Positions 10,960 to 21,438 of a DNA stretch of 64,000 nt are shown here, piece by piece. How positions within the stretch are numbered: position 1 is the first letter of the stretch; each line of letters starts with the position of its first letter. The position numbers and the translations under genes are program-made. Under the pieces are notes generated by a model that did no database searches, had not been told where the DNA came from, and saw only the letters and a list, made by a program, of their open reading frames with translations. The stretch is from Triplophysa rosa. Its lineage: Eukaryota; Chordata; Actinopteri; Cypriniformes; Nemacheilidae. The DNA is taken from contig NC_079900.1 in assembly GCF_024868665.1 (NCBI RefSeq), positions 19,440,125-19,504,124 of the forward strand. Reading direction: 5' to 3'.

Positions 10960-11190
10960 TCACCAGTTGAACTGTAACACCACCATAGCACCCTCTGACT
11001 CGCACAGACTTTGAATGTGCTGCAAAGAGGCTAACAACCGAGGGAGAACTTTGTCATTTATCTCGCCGTCAATCTGTAATAAATCATCAATAAATGCATC
11101 TAATCTGAATGACACATAGTCATTTGATGCATGGTTATCGACTTCATTGGCTAAATGCTGTAACTCTCTAGCTAATTGTGCGCCCGACAT
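10960..11190 (-). CDS. right-arm ORF of the fold-back element, unknown protein
   Basis: 76 codons starting MSGAQLARELQHLANEVD, the mirror of the left-arm ORF with three substitutions in the first 45 residues (A2S, L33F, E35D) and an extra RLLASLQHIQS block. The frame stays open through the whole shared part in both arms. It ends just past the arm/spacer junction. Probably a partial exon; function unknown. Confidence 0.35.
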   Translation of the reverse strand: MSGAQLARELQHLANEVDNHASNDYVSFRLDAFIDDLLQIDGEINDKVLPRLLASLQHIQSLCESEGAMVVLQFNW

Positions 11191-11706
11191 AGTTACTTAA
11201 CGTTATACACGAAGCAAACGATCAGTGAGTGACGTGACGTTAGTCCAAAACAAGTCAAGAGTAATCGATCAAACGCTTCAATCTACGCTGAACCAATAGT
11301 AGGCAAGACCAACCCATCTAATTATCATACAAGACACAGAAAAGTAAGAATAAATTCAAGAATAAATAAATAAAAGTGGAAATAAATACATGCGATAATA
11401 AATAAATATAAAAATAAATAAACGTATAAATAAATAAATGTAAAAATAAAAGGAAATGATAAATAAAATAATCTAAAAATAAATAATAATTAAAAATAAT
11501 TAAAAAATGGACACAAAAAATAATAAATCAATTTAAAAAATGAAAAGAAAAGTTAAAGCTAAGATCAATAATAGCTAAAACGAATTATTTTGTTTTATCA
11601 AACCATTCATTCCTTTATTTATTTTCATATTATTACATTTATTCGTTTATATATTTATTTATTTATACATTTATTTATTTATAATTTTTGCAGGTTTAGT
11701 CCTCCA

Positions 11707-14005
11707 TAAAGGAGTGGTGTCACCAGCATCGGTTTCATGTGTCTCTGCCGTTGCAAACCTGAATCTGTATGCAGAATCTTAACCGACAGTTACATGTGAT
11801 TGGATGTTGCCACTCTCAGGACGTTACTGATTTGCAGAAAAAAGTGTCAGGTTCCGCCTACTCCTGCTGCCAGTACTGCCTTCCTGCTGCCATCGGCAGG
11901 TATTTCCTGCTGCATAGGTGCCGATTTTTTCCCAGAAACCTTGCTGAAATGAACGAAACCTATTTACAACATTCCGTTCACGACCGATTCACTGTGATTT
12001 TCTCCTGTGTTTTACTCACAATACAGAACTTTTATTTAAACTGTTTAGGGTAAATTGTTCCCTGTAACTCACAGGCTTCTTAGGACACAACCTCCACACC
12101 ATTGACTGTCACCAGCATAAAGTTGACATCTCTGTGAATTTGTGTTTTCTTTAAAGCAACCTGTGTATTGTCTGAGAAATTAATAAAAGTATGATTCGAG
12201 AGTACAAACATACATTTGTGTTGTATTTCATTTCTTTTGTTTACCCATATATGCATTTGTTAATTCTTATGTATTCATTTTATAATTCATTATTATTCTT
12301 TACTGTTTAATCTTATGTTGGGTGCAGTATTGTCTTTTCTAGTGCAGATAAGGCAATGTCTTCATTGTCTGACCATTTTGGCAAAGTCATCTATTAGGAC
12401 ATACTTCCTGGTGTTAACATACAACTTTGTTAATTGATGATGTATGCCTTTAGTTTTCTGAGTGTTTAACTGAATGATGATAAAATAAATGTGTAATGCC
12501 TAAATGTGAAATCATTCAGGAATGTAGTCTCTTATTTGCTACCACGTCAATAAAATGTAGCCTACTTTTATTGGATTGGTCATTAGTCACCTTGTTGATT
12601 TGAAGTACAAGTTATTGCTATTAGCAAAGTTGGTGTCTTTTGTATTGTTTTTGTCAATGAGAAAAACAAAGGCATGGTCAAAACAAAGAAAACTGAACTC
12701 CAAGTCCAAGGTCCCCCAAAAACATACAAAAACAAAACGCAGTCTTTTGCACTGCCGGCAGCATGATAATCCACGGGGAGAGCCTCGGGGAAGAGGTGCC
12801 TGGATGCCGGTGTTGTTCCGAATTTTGACTCCCCGCCAGATTACGACTCCCCTCATTGATTTTGATGGGGGATTAGCTAATCCTAACCCCTCATAATTTG
12901 GCAGGAGTCATTTTTCGGCACAACACCGGTAACCGGGAGCTCCTGTGCACCAGCGGGTGCTGCGGGGCACAGAGGAGATAAACTGAGAGAGGCAACGGCA
13001 ATGGAGTTGAAGGAAGATCAAACAGGACTAAGGCTTCGGTAAACTGTGGCTATGGCTATGGCTAAGATTTGACAGTAGCTAGACTCGCTAGTGGCATTCA
13101 GAACAGGTTAAACATGCAACGGTCTGACCCAAGACGAGAGAACGAGAGGGATTAAATGGGGAAATCTAAATACGGGAAGTGGCCAAAGGTGAGAGAAAAT
13201 ATGAGATAACAAGGGCGCTATCAAATGGGGAATGGCTGCAGGTGAGAGGGTGATACGGTGATGAGAAGCCGGTGAGAGGGGAAGCCTGACTGAGAGACAT
13301 GGGGGTGGGGCGAGTGACGCAGACACCGAGTGGATGGCGAGCTGTCAAAACAACACACCATGTGCTCGACAAAACAAGCACACCCACACCAGACACAGAG
13401 CCCTAACGTGACCGGGATCATGCCAGAAATAAACAACAATAAAAGTCAAATAAAAAACAATGAACAATAATAAACTGTTCAACAATACAAAACGGATAAT
13501 TACTGCGGGAATGTCTGCTTCATTTTTTACAAACTGGGCACTAGTAGCTTGTCACATTCCTCGATGTATTTGCACAGTCACAGTGATACCACCGAGGGCA
13601 CACATCACAGCCAATCTTAACATAGGGAGAAAATGAATATTAGCATGCTTGACCATTACGCCTTATTATCAATTCACATATCCCACAGAGAAAACACAAG
13701 TCCTTTAGATCATCTATGACAATGCCAGGGGAAAATAAGCAATATTACAATGTTACACATGCACAAACCTCACAATTACAGACTCGTAAATACTCTTCAA
13801 TGGACTACTTTACATAAAGCATCTGAATTATTTGTGGTGTGGTATTCTTCACCTACCTGTCATCTGCAGTAGGCGAGTAGCTCTATCCTTCCTGACAGAC
13901 TCCAGACCACTTGTGCTTGTTGAAAAATTAATTGGCTGATCGTTCAGGATTCATTCAGCAAACTACAATAAAATATTATTAAGGGAGAATAATCGAATCC
14001 TACAA
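11707..14005. other. intergenic DNA with one small MITE
   Basis: No gene recognised. At 12807-12929 a short element has perfect outer ends CCGGTGTTG/CAACACCGG extended by GGTGTTGTTCCGAA and the inverted TTCGGCACAACACC, with a TGATTTTGATGGGGGATTAG centre. The ORF overlapping it (12576-12896) has no recognisable domain. The rest is unremarkable AT-rich sequence and some GA-rich stretches. Confidence 0.5.
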
Positions 14006-15917
14006 CAGGGGTGTCAAACTCAATTCCTGGACGGCCGCAGCTCTGCACAGGTTAGCTCCAACCACCTCAAACCCACACCTGTTTGGATGTTTCTAGTAAT
14101 CTTTAAAAGCTTGATTAGCTATATCGGGTGTGTTAATTGGAGTTAAAGGGCATTTTCCAAACGGCATTTATGCGTCCTTGAAGGGCGCTTTGTGTCCGGG
14201 CGCTCTAATCTAACGTGTTCACCTGAAGTGAGTTCGTTTCGTGACCATGTGATTTAGATTACGAGTTGCTCGATCCTAAGGATGGTGTGTTCGGATCGGA
14301 TTAAATATCGATAGTATCGATGCCAACACTGGTATTGGTATCAGATCGATACAATTGTAATTGAATCGATATTTTAATTTAAATATCTCACCTCTACGTT
14401 CATTATACTTTGCTCGTGTCTTCTACCTCTACAATCCTGAGCAAACGCTGCTTTCACATCCTGGCCCACTTTGCTACTCCTCCCCCTCCTGCTGCGATTC
14501 GTTGTTGTGTCGTCACGTGACTCACTGACACAACGCGCCGAGGAGCAGCGAACTGAGTGAGCGAAGCTGATAGCACATTGAATGAGAGATCAGGATGGCC
14601 GAGAGGAAGAGAAGCGTTGTGACTTCAATACATTAATAAAAAATATTGTCTAAAGAATTGATCATTCATTCACCTGAGAAACAATGACATACTGCTCTCC
14701 CCTACACAAAAGTATTTTTTTTTTTTTAAGTAAAAAGTATCGTATTGGTATTGGTATCGGCAATACTGACCCTATATGGTATTTGGTATCGGATCAGATA
14801 CCAAATTTTGCAGTATCGCCACCACTATGAAAACAATGATAGATGGTTGCCAGTATCGTGATCATGATGACTGTCAGGAAATGCCTTTGAAATTAACACG
14901 CATGACGTATACCAAACGTATTACATTTAAGATCACATTTAGTTTAATAGGAATATAGTTGCCTAAGTTAATAAATGTTAATTTAAACCTTGCATGAAAT
15001 TATTTTATCATTATATTCATGTATAGAAAGTTATCATTAATTATATGCGATGATGTATATGACATTACAGTTTTTCTCGATTGCTAACACACAATTCATG
15101 AAACAATCACCATTTTCTGACAACCATAAACACATTCTCAGAACAATACACCAACTTGTACAAACCCCACACACAAACAGCCTCAATTTGCATAGGTTTA
15201 ACCATGTTCTCATTCAGAAAACACAAACACACAATATAATAACTGAAGTGTCAAGTTGTAAACTCAAATAGCACACATTTTCCATCAGTAAACATTCAGT
15301 TGCAAAACTGATGACACACCAATCAGAATCTCAGGATAATATCAATAGGAGCACAGGTAATGTGCATCCTAGAATCATCTACTGCGGCTTTATACTACTT
15401 ACGTAAACATTATAGACAGTATAATCACAGTACACACTTTATATGAGAGAATTCACTATTCTGTATCCAGTAAACTGTACGATGTGTACACCCTCAAATT
15501 TGTGATTTCAAGTTTACAAATGTGCATTTGTAGCCTTTTTTACCTGTTCCGTATTTTTGCAGAAAATAGTACACTTTTACGAAATTGGGCCAAAGGTGCA
15601 GAGGATGCCATATTTTTTACATCGCCTCCTATTGACAAATATCGCCTCACTGTTTTGCTATTCCTATCTTCTCTGTAAATGATGTTTTATTAACAAAGTT
15701 CGGAGAAGCCGGAGCACATAATCAAACTCGGCCGGTTCACCATTGGCAACCACGTCATCTATCCAAACGAGTTTCGTTAACAAAGTTCAGGTGGAGCCGG
15801 AGCTCATAATCAAACTCGGCTGGTTCGCTACCAGCAATCACGATTTTCACCCTATCAGCTCAAGCGAGCCTCCGCATAAATAATACCAGAATTCTTACCT
15901 GCACCTTCTCTACAGTA

Positions 15918-16708
15918 ATGCAACATTGCAACATGTCAGAGACACCGACATCAGTCGCCAACGACAGCCCTACCGCTCAGGATTCTCCTGCGCAGCGAAC
16001 TCTCCTGCCGCAGCAGACACCAATTCTACAGAAGCCAGTATCGCCGCAGCGACCGCCCCCGCAGGGGCCCGAGCTTCCAACTCGTGCTCTGCCGCAGCAG
16101 ACACCAATTCTACAGAAGCCAGTATCGCCGCAGCGACCGCCTCCGCAGGGGCCCGAGCTTACAACTCGTGCTCTGCCGCAGCAGACACCAATTTTACAAA
16201 AGCCAGTATCGCCGCAGCGATCACCAATCAGGGGCCAGTGCCTCTTCCTTACTCTGCCGCAGCAGACCCCCTTATAGCCCCCGAAGCCAGTATCGCCGCA
16301 GCGATCGCCAATCAGGGGCCCGTGCTTCGTCCCTTACTCTGCCGCAGCAGACCCCCTCATAGCCCGCGAAGCCAGCATCGCCGCAGCGATCGCCCCACAG
16401 GGGCCTGTGCTTCGTCCCTTACTCTGCCGCAGCAGACCCCTCATAGCCCCCAGAAGTCAGCATCGTCACAGCGAACGTCCCCGCAGGTTCCCGTGTTTCC
16501 ATCTCGTGCTTTGCCACAGCAAACCAATTTCCAGAACTCAAGATCACCAAAGCAACATCACCCATCACGCTTCAGGAAGACTAGTGGGAATACACATCAC
16601 CACCCACTCAGCGCCATCCACTCCGCAAGAGCTCACAGCAATTTTCCATCCCCACGCTCCAGCAGCTCCTATATCACCAACTTAGCCGCCACGCAAAGCC
16701 AGTCCTAA
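15918..16708 (+). pseudogene. proline/glutamine-rich repeat ORF remnant inside a transposon
   Basis: An ATG at 15918 opens a 119-codon frame (MQHCNMSETPTSVAND...) made of repeats of about 28 residues containing LPQQTPILQKPVSPQR. A second ATG at 15926 opens 260 codons in another frame. The 84-bp repeat unit is a multiple of three, so several frames stay open by construction. Later copies are 81, 85, 85 and 86 bp apart, which breaks the first frame. A TATA-like CATAAATAATACC lies about 45 bp upstream. It may be a coding exon of the element or a captured host exon; I recognise no domain. Confidence 0.3.
16005..16515. repeat. 84-bp minisatellite, about six copies
   Basis: Each unit starts CTGCCGCAGCAGACACC; starts are at 16005, 16089, 16173, 16254, 16339, 16424 and a diverged copy near 16510. 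The first three are exactly 84 bp apart and near-identical; later ones show indels and substitutions. Each unit contains CCGCAGCGA twice or nearly so. Confidence 0.85.
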
Positions 16709-17785
16709 AACCACGACCGCAGCAGACTCCCAACTCACAGGATCCCCACACATCCGGAGACCACAGCAGCATCGCACCATCAGGGTTTGCACAACCCACA
16801 AGCCCCACGGCGGACGCAAGCCATCACCCAGGAAGCCTCAATTCTCGCTATTTGGGGGGAGCATGTGCTACCCGGCTGCTGTCCAGCGTTTATTCTGCGT
16901 TTTTTGGGGTGAGCTCTGGGTTCGGGCCATTTCCGAGCTCGGCGCACTCGCCCCCATCAGGGGGAGAGTGTTCCGGGGTCGGAATGAATCGGCGAGCTCG
17001 GAGCCCGCCCCCTGGACAGCACGCCAAATACACATATTTTACCTACCCCTGCTATCAGCATTTTCCTGCCAGCATTATTATTATTTGCTTAGGCGAACTC
17101 GTGAAGTCGCTTTGGATAAACGCATCTGAATGCCTGGCTGTAAATGTTATTTGTGCAGATGTGTACTGAATTGTGTTGCATGACCAGTTTAAATTGTTCT
17201 TTGGTTTTTGAACTTCTCTTGTCTTGTAAGATCATCTTCATCTACTTTCCAATAGTGTAATGTTTTATTTTTATTTTTTCCTAAAGCTCATTCTTGTACT
17301 TTGCTCTATGTGCACTCTTTTATGTTGTATATTCTAATAAACACTAATCTGTCAAACTATTCTTAAATCCCACAAAGAGATTTTAATAACAGTGTTTTGA
17401 ATTTATCTCACCAGTGTTTAAGACTATGTTGCAGTGTGGGTGTTTTTGAGGGCTTGTGTGTCATATCTGGGGGAAAAGTTTGGTTTTTCAGCAAGTTTGA
17501 ATGGTTTAGAGAAGAGAGCTTCATTTTGACCTGAAAATAGGATGTTTGGAGAATTGGGTGAGACGTTATGGATTTGTGTTCACTGTTTTGAGAATACGAG
17601 GCATAATTTCAAGAAATGTGTTTAAGCAATCGAGAAAAACTGTAATACCAAGTGGAGTAAAAAACAAGGTGAAATAAGACATAATTACATAATATTCTAC
17701 AAGAAATATTAAAAATAGGCCTATTGTTTATTTTCAACAAACAAGCGCTGGATTTAGAGCGCACATGCGACGTTGTCAATGTAAC

Positions 17786-18588
17786 GGCCCTGTCCCAAAT
17801 GGCGCACTTGCGGTCTCGTGGACTTAAATTGCGCGTTCTCGCCAAGTCTACGAGTCCGTAGGTTGTCCCATTTGTCTTTTTGTCATTTGTCTCAGAAGTC
17901 TGCTCGCGAGCGCCTCCTTTGTGCCCTCGATTATGGCGTTATTATGCGGTCTTCGGCGAAGCCCGCATTGACGCAGACTCCACTGAAGTCCCCTACCCAG
18001 GAATCCTTGCGAGCGCCCAATCACAGAACGGATGTGAGGAGTGTCGTGGATGTCAGACATGCCTAAACATGACAGATCATTTTTAAATGTATGTTTCGAT
18101 AAAACTCAAAATTAAAATATATATATTTTTATTATTGCTTACTTATTTCTTATTAAGCCAACTATTAAAGTATACAAAACTTTTAATGCAATGCGTTTTC
18201 TTACTTAAGGTAAAAAGCTTATATTTAATAGTCTGGGCTATGTAAAGCAGAACAACACAGCTTCTGTATTATACAGACATGTTAAGTGACAACATAAGAA
18301 CACATTATGCACATATTGTAAATAAATACATTTACACAAGCAGTTGCATTATAAACAGGTCTACTACTCAGGTGGCACGATCAGCACATGAAATACAGAA
18401 CTATGAAACTGGAACTAATGTCCTGTAAATAACAACAATGGCATGACAACCTCAAGTCTGTTCCAAAAAATGCTCTCCCATGTCCCATGTGGACTCGTGG
18501 TGCCCTATAGGTCTGCACTTCCTGACGTCACCAAGTGTGGACTCAGAGTAGGTCCACAAGACTGGAGTGTGCCATTTGGTACAGGGCC
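17786..18588. mobile_element. hAT-like non-autonomous element (GGCCCTGTCCCAAATGG ends)
   Basis: Left end GGCCCTGTCCCAAATGGCGC and right inverted end GGCCCTGTACCAAATGGCAC agree over the first 20 bases with few changes; CTTGTGGACC/TCGTGGACTT continues the match. About 800 bp with no intact transposase. The left part is CpG-rich, the right part AT-rich. Confidence 0.65.
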
Positions 18589-18629
18589 ATTATTTGGCCA
18601 GTCATTCCCTTTGTGAAGACAGTAATGCC

Positions 18630-18957
18630 TGTAACAAGTTCAAAGTAAGGAAGGAAGGAGGAGGGAACCGGGGAACATTAAATAAACTTTTAATCAAATA
18701 AACAAACAACAAAACGAAAGTAAAGGGCCGGGAGCCACCTCACGGTCGACTGCCGGCTACACAAACATAACTAAAACACACAATGTTCAGGTCTTGTCCT
18801 CTCTCGTCGTACCTTCCTGTCGCTCCTTCTCTTATACACGGAGCTCCTCCGTGAGAGATGCGAGACCGCTGTAACGCACAGCTGACACTCATCATCACTC
18901 GCACCATCATCACTCGCGTCATTCCCTCACGGCTCTCGTCCCGCCTCCCTCGTCACA
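18630..18957 (-). mobile_element. solo LTR, copy 1, with 5-bp target duplication ATGCC
   Basis: Read on the minus strand it runs from TGTGACGAGGGAGGC to GAACTTGTTACA, that is TG...CA, and is flanked by perfect ATGCC repeats at 625-629 and 958-962 of the 18-kb block (18625-18629 and 18958-18962). It contains an AATAAA-type signal. It matches the element at 32281-32615 along its length. No internal retrotransposon sequence is present, as expected after LTR-LTR recombination. Confidence 0.8.
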
Positions 18958-19599
18958 ATGCCCTACACGCTTCAAAGGTTTCACTTCAAGGGCTCAGCAC
19001 TTCGACATGACTAGGGCATAGCGATGCTCACTTCCGTTTGGAAAATGCCCTCACTGTCCAGAGCTGCGGCCCTCCAGGAATTAAGTTTGGCACCCCTGTC
19101 CTAGAACAAACAGCTGTCATGGATCAGAGATCTCAGCTGATACAAAGATGTGCAGTTTATTATTGATCATTAGTCTAAGTAAAAATACACTATGCACATA
19201 TATAAATGGTGTTGAGTATATAACTGATTTCTTATTCAGTGAGTGGTGAATGTGGTCAGTGCATTAAACACTGGACACTGGACTTTGAGAAGTTTTTTGC
19301 TATTCATTAGGAACATTCCAAAACCTAATCAGTAATCAGGCCAGTTGCTTGCTTTTAGGACAAAGAATCCACAGGAAGTGCCATCTTGTTGGCAGGGGTG
19401 TGGCACTGCATGCCCATCTCGACATTAATCCCTTTGAATGACCTGTAATAAATGGAAATTGCTTAGAAACCTATTTAATGTTTAACTTTTGCTTTGAAAT
19501 CAAATGAGCCAATATTTTAGTCACAATAGATCATAACAAATATTTAAACTGAGAAATATGAGCTCATTTCAAATTTGATGCCTGCTACAGGTCTCAAAA

Positions 19600-20420
19600 T
19601 AGTTGAGACGGGGGCATGTTTACCATGGTGTAGCTTCTCCTCTTCTTTTCAAAACAGTTTGAAGACGTCTGAGCATCAGGGTTAGTAGAGATTCGTTATT
19701 AGAATTTGGTACCATTCTTGCCTGATATCGTTTCCAGCTGCTGAAGAGTTTGTGGTCCTCTTTGGCATATTTTTTGTGTATTGACGTGCCAAATGTTCTC
19801 TGTAGGTGAAAGATCTTGACTGCAGGCAGGTCAATTCAGCACCCGGACTCTTCTACAACGAAGTCATGCTGTTGTAATACGTGCAGTATGTGGTTTTGTA
19901 TTGTCCTGCTAAAATACACAAGGCCTTCCCTGAAAGAGTTGTCATCTAAAACCTTTAAATACAGTACGTTTCAGCATTCATAGTGCCAAATATGCAAGCT
20001 GCCCATGCCGCATGCACCCTTTACCATCAGAGTTGCTGGCTGTTGAACTGAACGCTTATAACACGCTGGAAGTTATCCCTCCTATTTAGCCCAGAGGACA
20101 CGGCGTCTGTGATTTCCAACAAGAATGTCAAATTTGGACTTGTACTGTATAACCATAGAACACTTTTCCACTTTGAAACCGTCCATTTAAAATGAGCCTT
20201 GGCCCACAGGACACGACGTCGTTTCTGGACCATGTTCACATTTAGCTTCCTTTTTGAATGGTAGAGCTTTAGTTGGCATCTGCAGATGGCACGGCGATTG
20301 TGTTTACCCGACAGTGGTTTCTGGAAGTATTCCTGGGTGGGCCCATTTATTAATGTCAATAGACAAATCACAACGACCACCACGTTAAACCAAATTTCTA
20401 TTAAACCGTAATTGTAATAA
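19600..20420 (-). pseudogene. Tc1/mariner transposase fossil
   Basis: Minus strand encodes pieces of a Tc1-like DDE transposase: RRAICRCQLKLYH, NMVQKRRRVLWAKAH and KWTVSKWKSVLW are readable in 20330-20100, and the downstream part (19980-19620) still resembles the C-terminal half with its CSPDLSP/WPAC region. The frame is broken several times, including where the first aspartate motif should stand. The left and right inverted ends are not clear. Inactive copy. Confidence 0.75.
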
Positions 20421-21438
20421 ACACTAACAAGCACTTGTTCCAGGGATAAGAAAAGTCTCACGTTAAGCTTGTTCTTCAAAGAAGTTCATTATAAAGAAAC
20501 CACATAACATGGCTCAAGGCAGCAACAAACTGAGAACATAAAACTTTTCTGTTATCATGTTTATGTTTGATATCAGTGATAAACAAATGTATTTTTATTT
20601 TGGTTTTCCGTGGTTGTTGTTTTGGTACGTTAAGCTGCTTCCTTCTATGGAGAAGAAACGCTTAACGCAAGATTTTTCACTTTATCCATTTAATAAGGGC
20701 TCGCTCTTTTAACGGAAGCTAGTGTTTATTACAAGTAAGGTTTGACAGAAATTGACAAGTTACTTTTTTGTAACATCCATACATAATACATATATATTTG
20801 CCTTTCTTTAAATAGAAAACTTGTGCATATATTTTTCGGACTAAAATCTAAATCAACTAAAATCAACAGGGGTTTGGGAAATTATAAACAGAGGGTTCGA
20901 TATTCTTGTAATAAACAAATTCTCTGAACGTTTATATTTCAAGTATTGACTGAAAATGTCACACCAACCCTGGAATTGACCAATTCATTTAGAAATAATT
21001 CAAACATCCACCAGAAACATTTAAACATGCGTGTTTGGCCAGTGCACTGCAAGCAGGTCTTCCCATGTTATATTGATAGCATTCTTGGTCACATGCGGTC
21101 TTGGAAGTTGAATCATTATATGCTTTTTATTCGGTGAAAGAGGAACAAGATATTTATTATACAAAAGTGAAGAAAAGTTTTCCACTGCCAAGATACAAGA
21201 GCAAGCTCATGTTGTACAGAAGCTACATCAGTAAAAATATGAAAAGGAGAATGTATAATTAAGTTTATTTGTAAAAATTGCCTTTCTTTCATGGTGTTGT
21301 TTAAGGGAATTTTGTATTTCTGACTTTTTATTATGTATTTCTGATATTTTGCATTGCATTGATGTTTGAAATCACCGTTGCATATAGCTAGAGCCATCTG
21401 CGCTCTCACACAGTTCAAATGTTTTTTTCTTTGCTGTC
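20421..21438. other. non-coding stretch downstream of shfl
   Basis: AT-rich, no recognisable gene. Part of 21150-21438 is probably the shfl 3' UTR: on the minus strand an AATAAA lies near 21133-21128 (plus-strand TTTATT in GCTTTTTATTCGG) and another near 21160. Otherwise I see nothing specific. Confidence 0.35.

Larger units (their letters stand above)
9549..11706. mobile_element. fold-back transposon: two long inverted arms with a mirrored ORF
   Basis: The arms 9549-10253 and 11706-10978 are near-identical inverted repeats of about 0.7 kb, both starting TGGAGGACTAAACCTGC and flanked by TA on each side, the likely target duplication. Each arm has an AT-rich (ATAAATAA)n-like part, a conserved GATGGGTTGG...CACGTCACTCACTGATCG segment and the start of an ORF whose ATG lies 516-521 bp from the end. 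The spacer is about 0.72 kb. Large inverted arms with a short spacer are typical of fold-back elements. I do not recognise the superfamily. Confidence 0.75.
15064..17645. mobile_element. 2.6-kb DNA transposon with TTACAGTTTTTCTCGATTGCT ends
   Basis: Left end at 15064 and right end at 17645 are inverted copies (ATTACAGTTTTTCTCGATTG), followed by diverged ACACA/TTTCATG-type subterminal matches. The interior holds the 84-bp minisatellite with proline/glutamine-rich frames and a duplicated AGCCGGAGCNCATAATCAAACTCGG-type unit (about 15697 and 15788). No intact transposase seen, so it is probably non-autonomous with acquired internal sequence. Confidence 0.55.
14006..19098. mobile_element. 5.1-kb nest of transposons between matching inverted ends
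   Basis: Outer ends are CAGGGGTGTCAAACTCAATT (14006) and the inverted GGTGCCAAACTTAATTCC..., ending CACCCCTG at 19098. Between them, in order: a TATCGATACC-rich repeat (14284-14815), an element with ends ATTACAGTTTTTCTCGATTG (15064-17645), an element with ends GGCCCTGTCCCAAATGG (17786-18588) and a solo LTR (18630-18957). The outer ends may belong to one disrupted element or to two separate copies. Confidence 0.55.

Noticed and set aside
12576..12896. 106-residue ORF, plus strand
   Set aside because: Overlaps a MITE with inverted ends and shows no protein family.
16005..16515. CRISPR-like array
   Set aside because: Tandem units are contiguous with no unique spacers, and the DNA is vertebrate.
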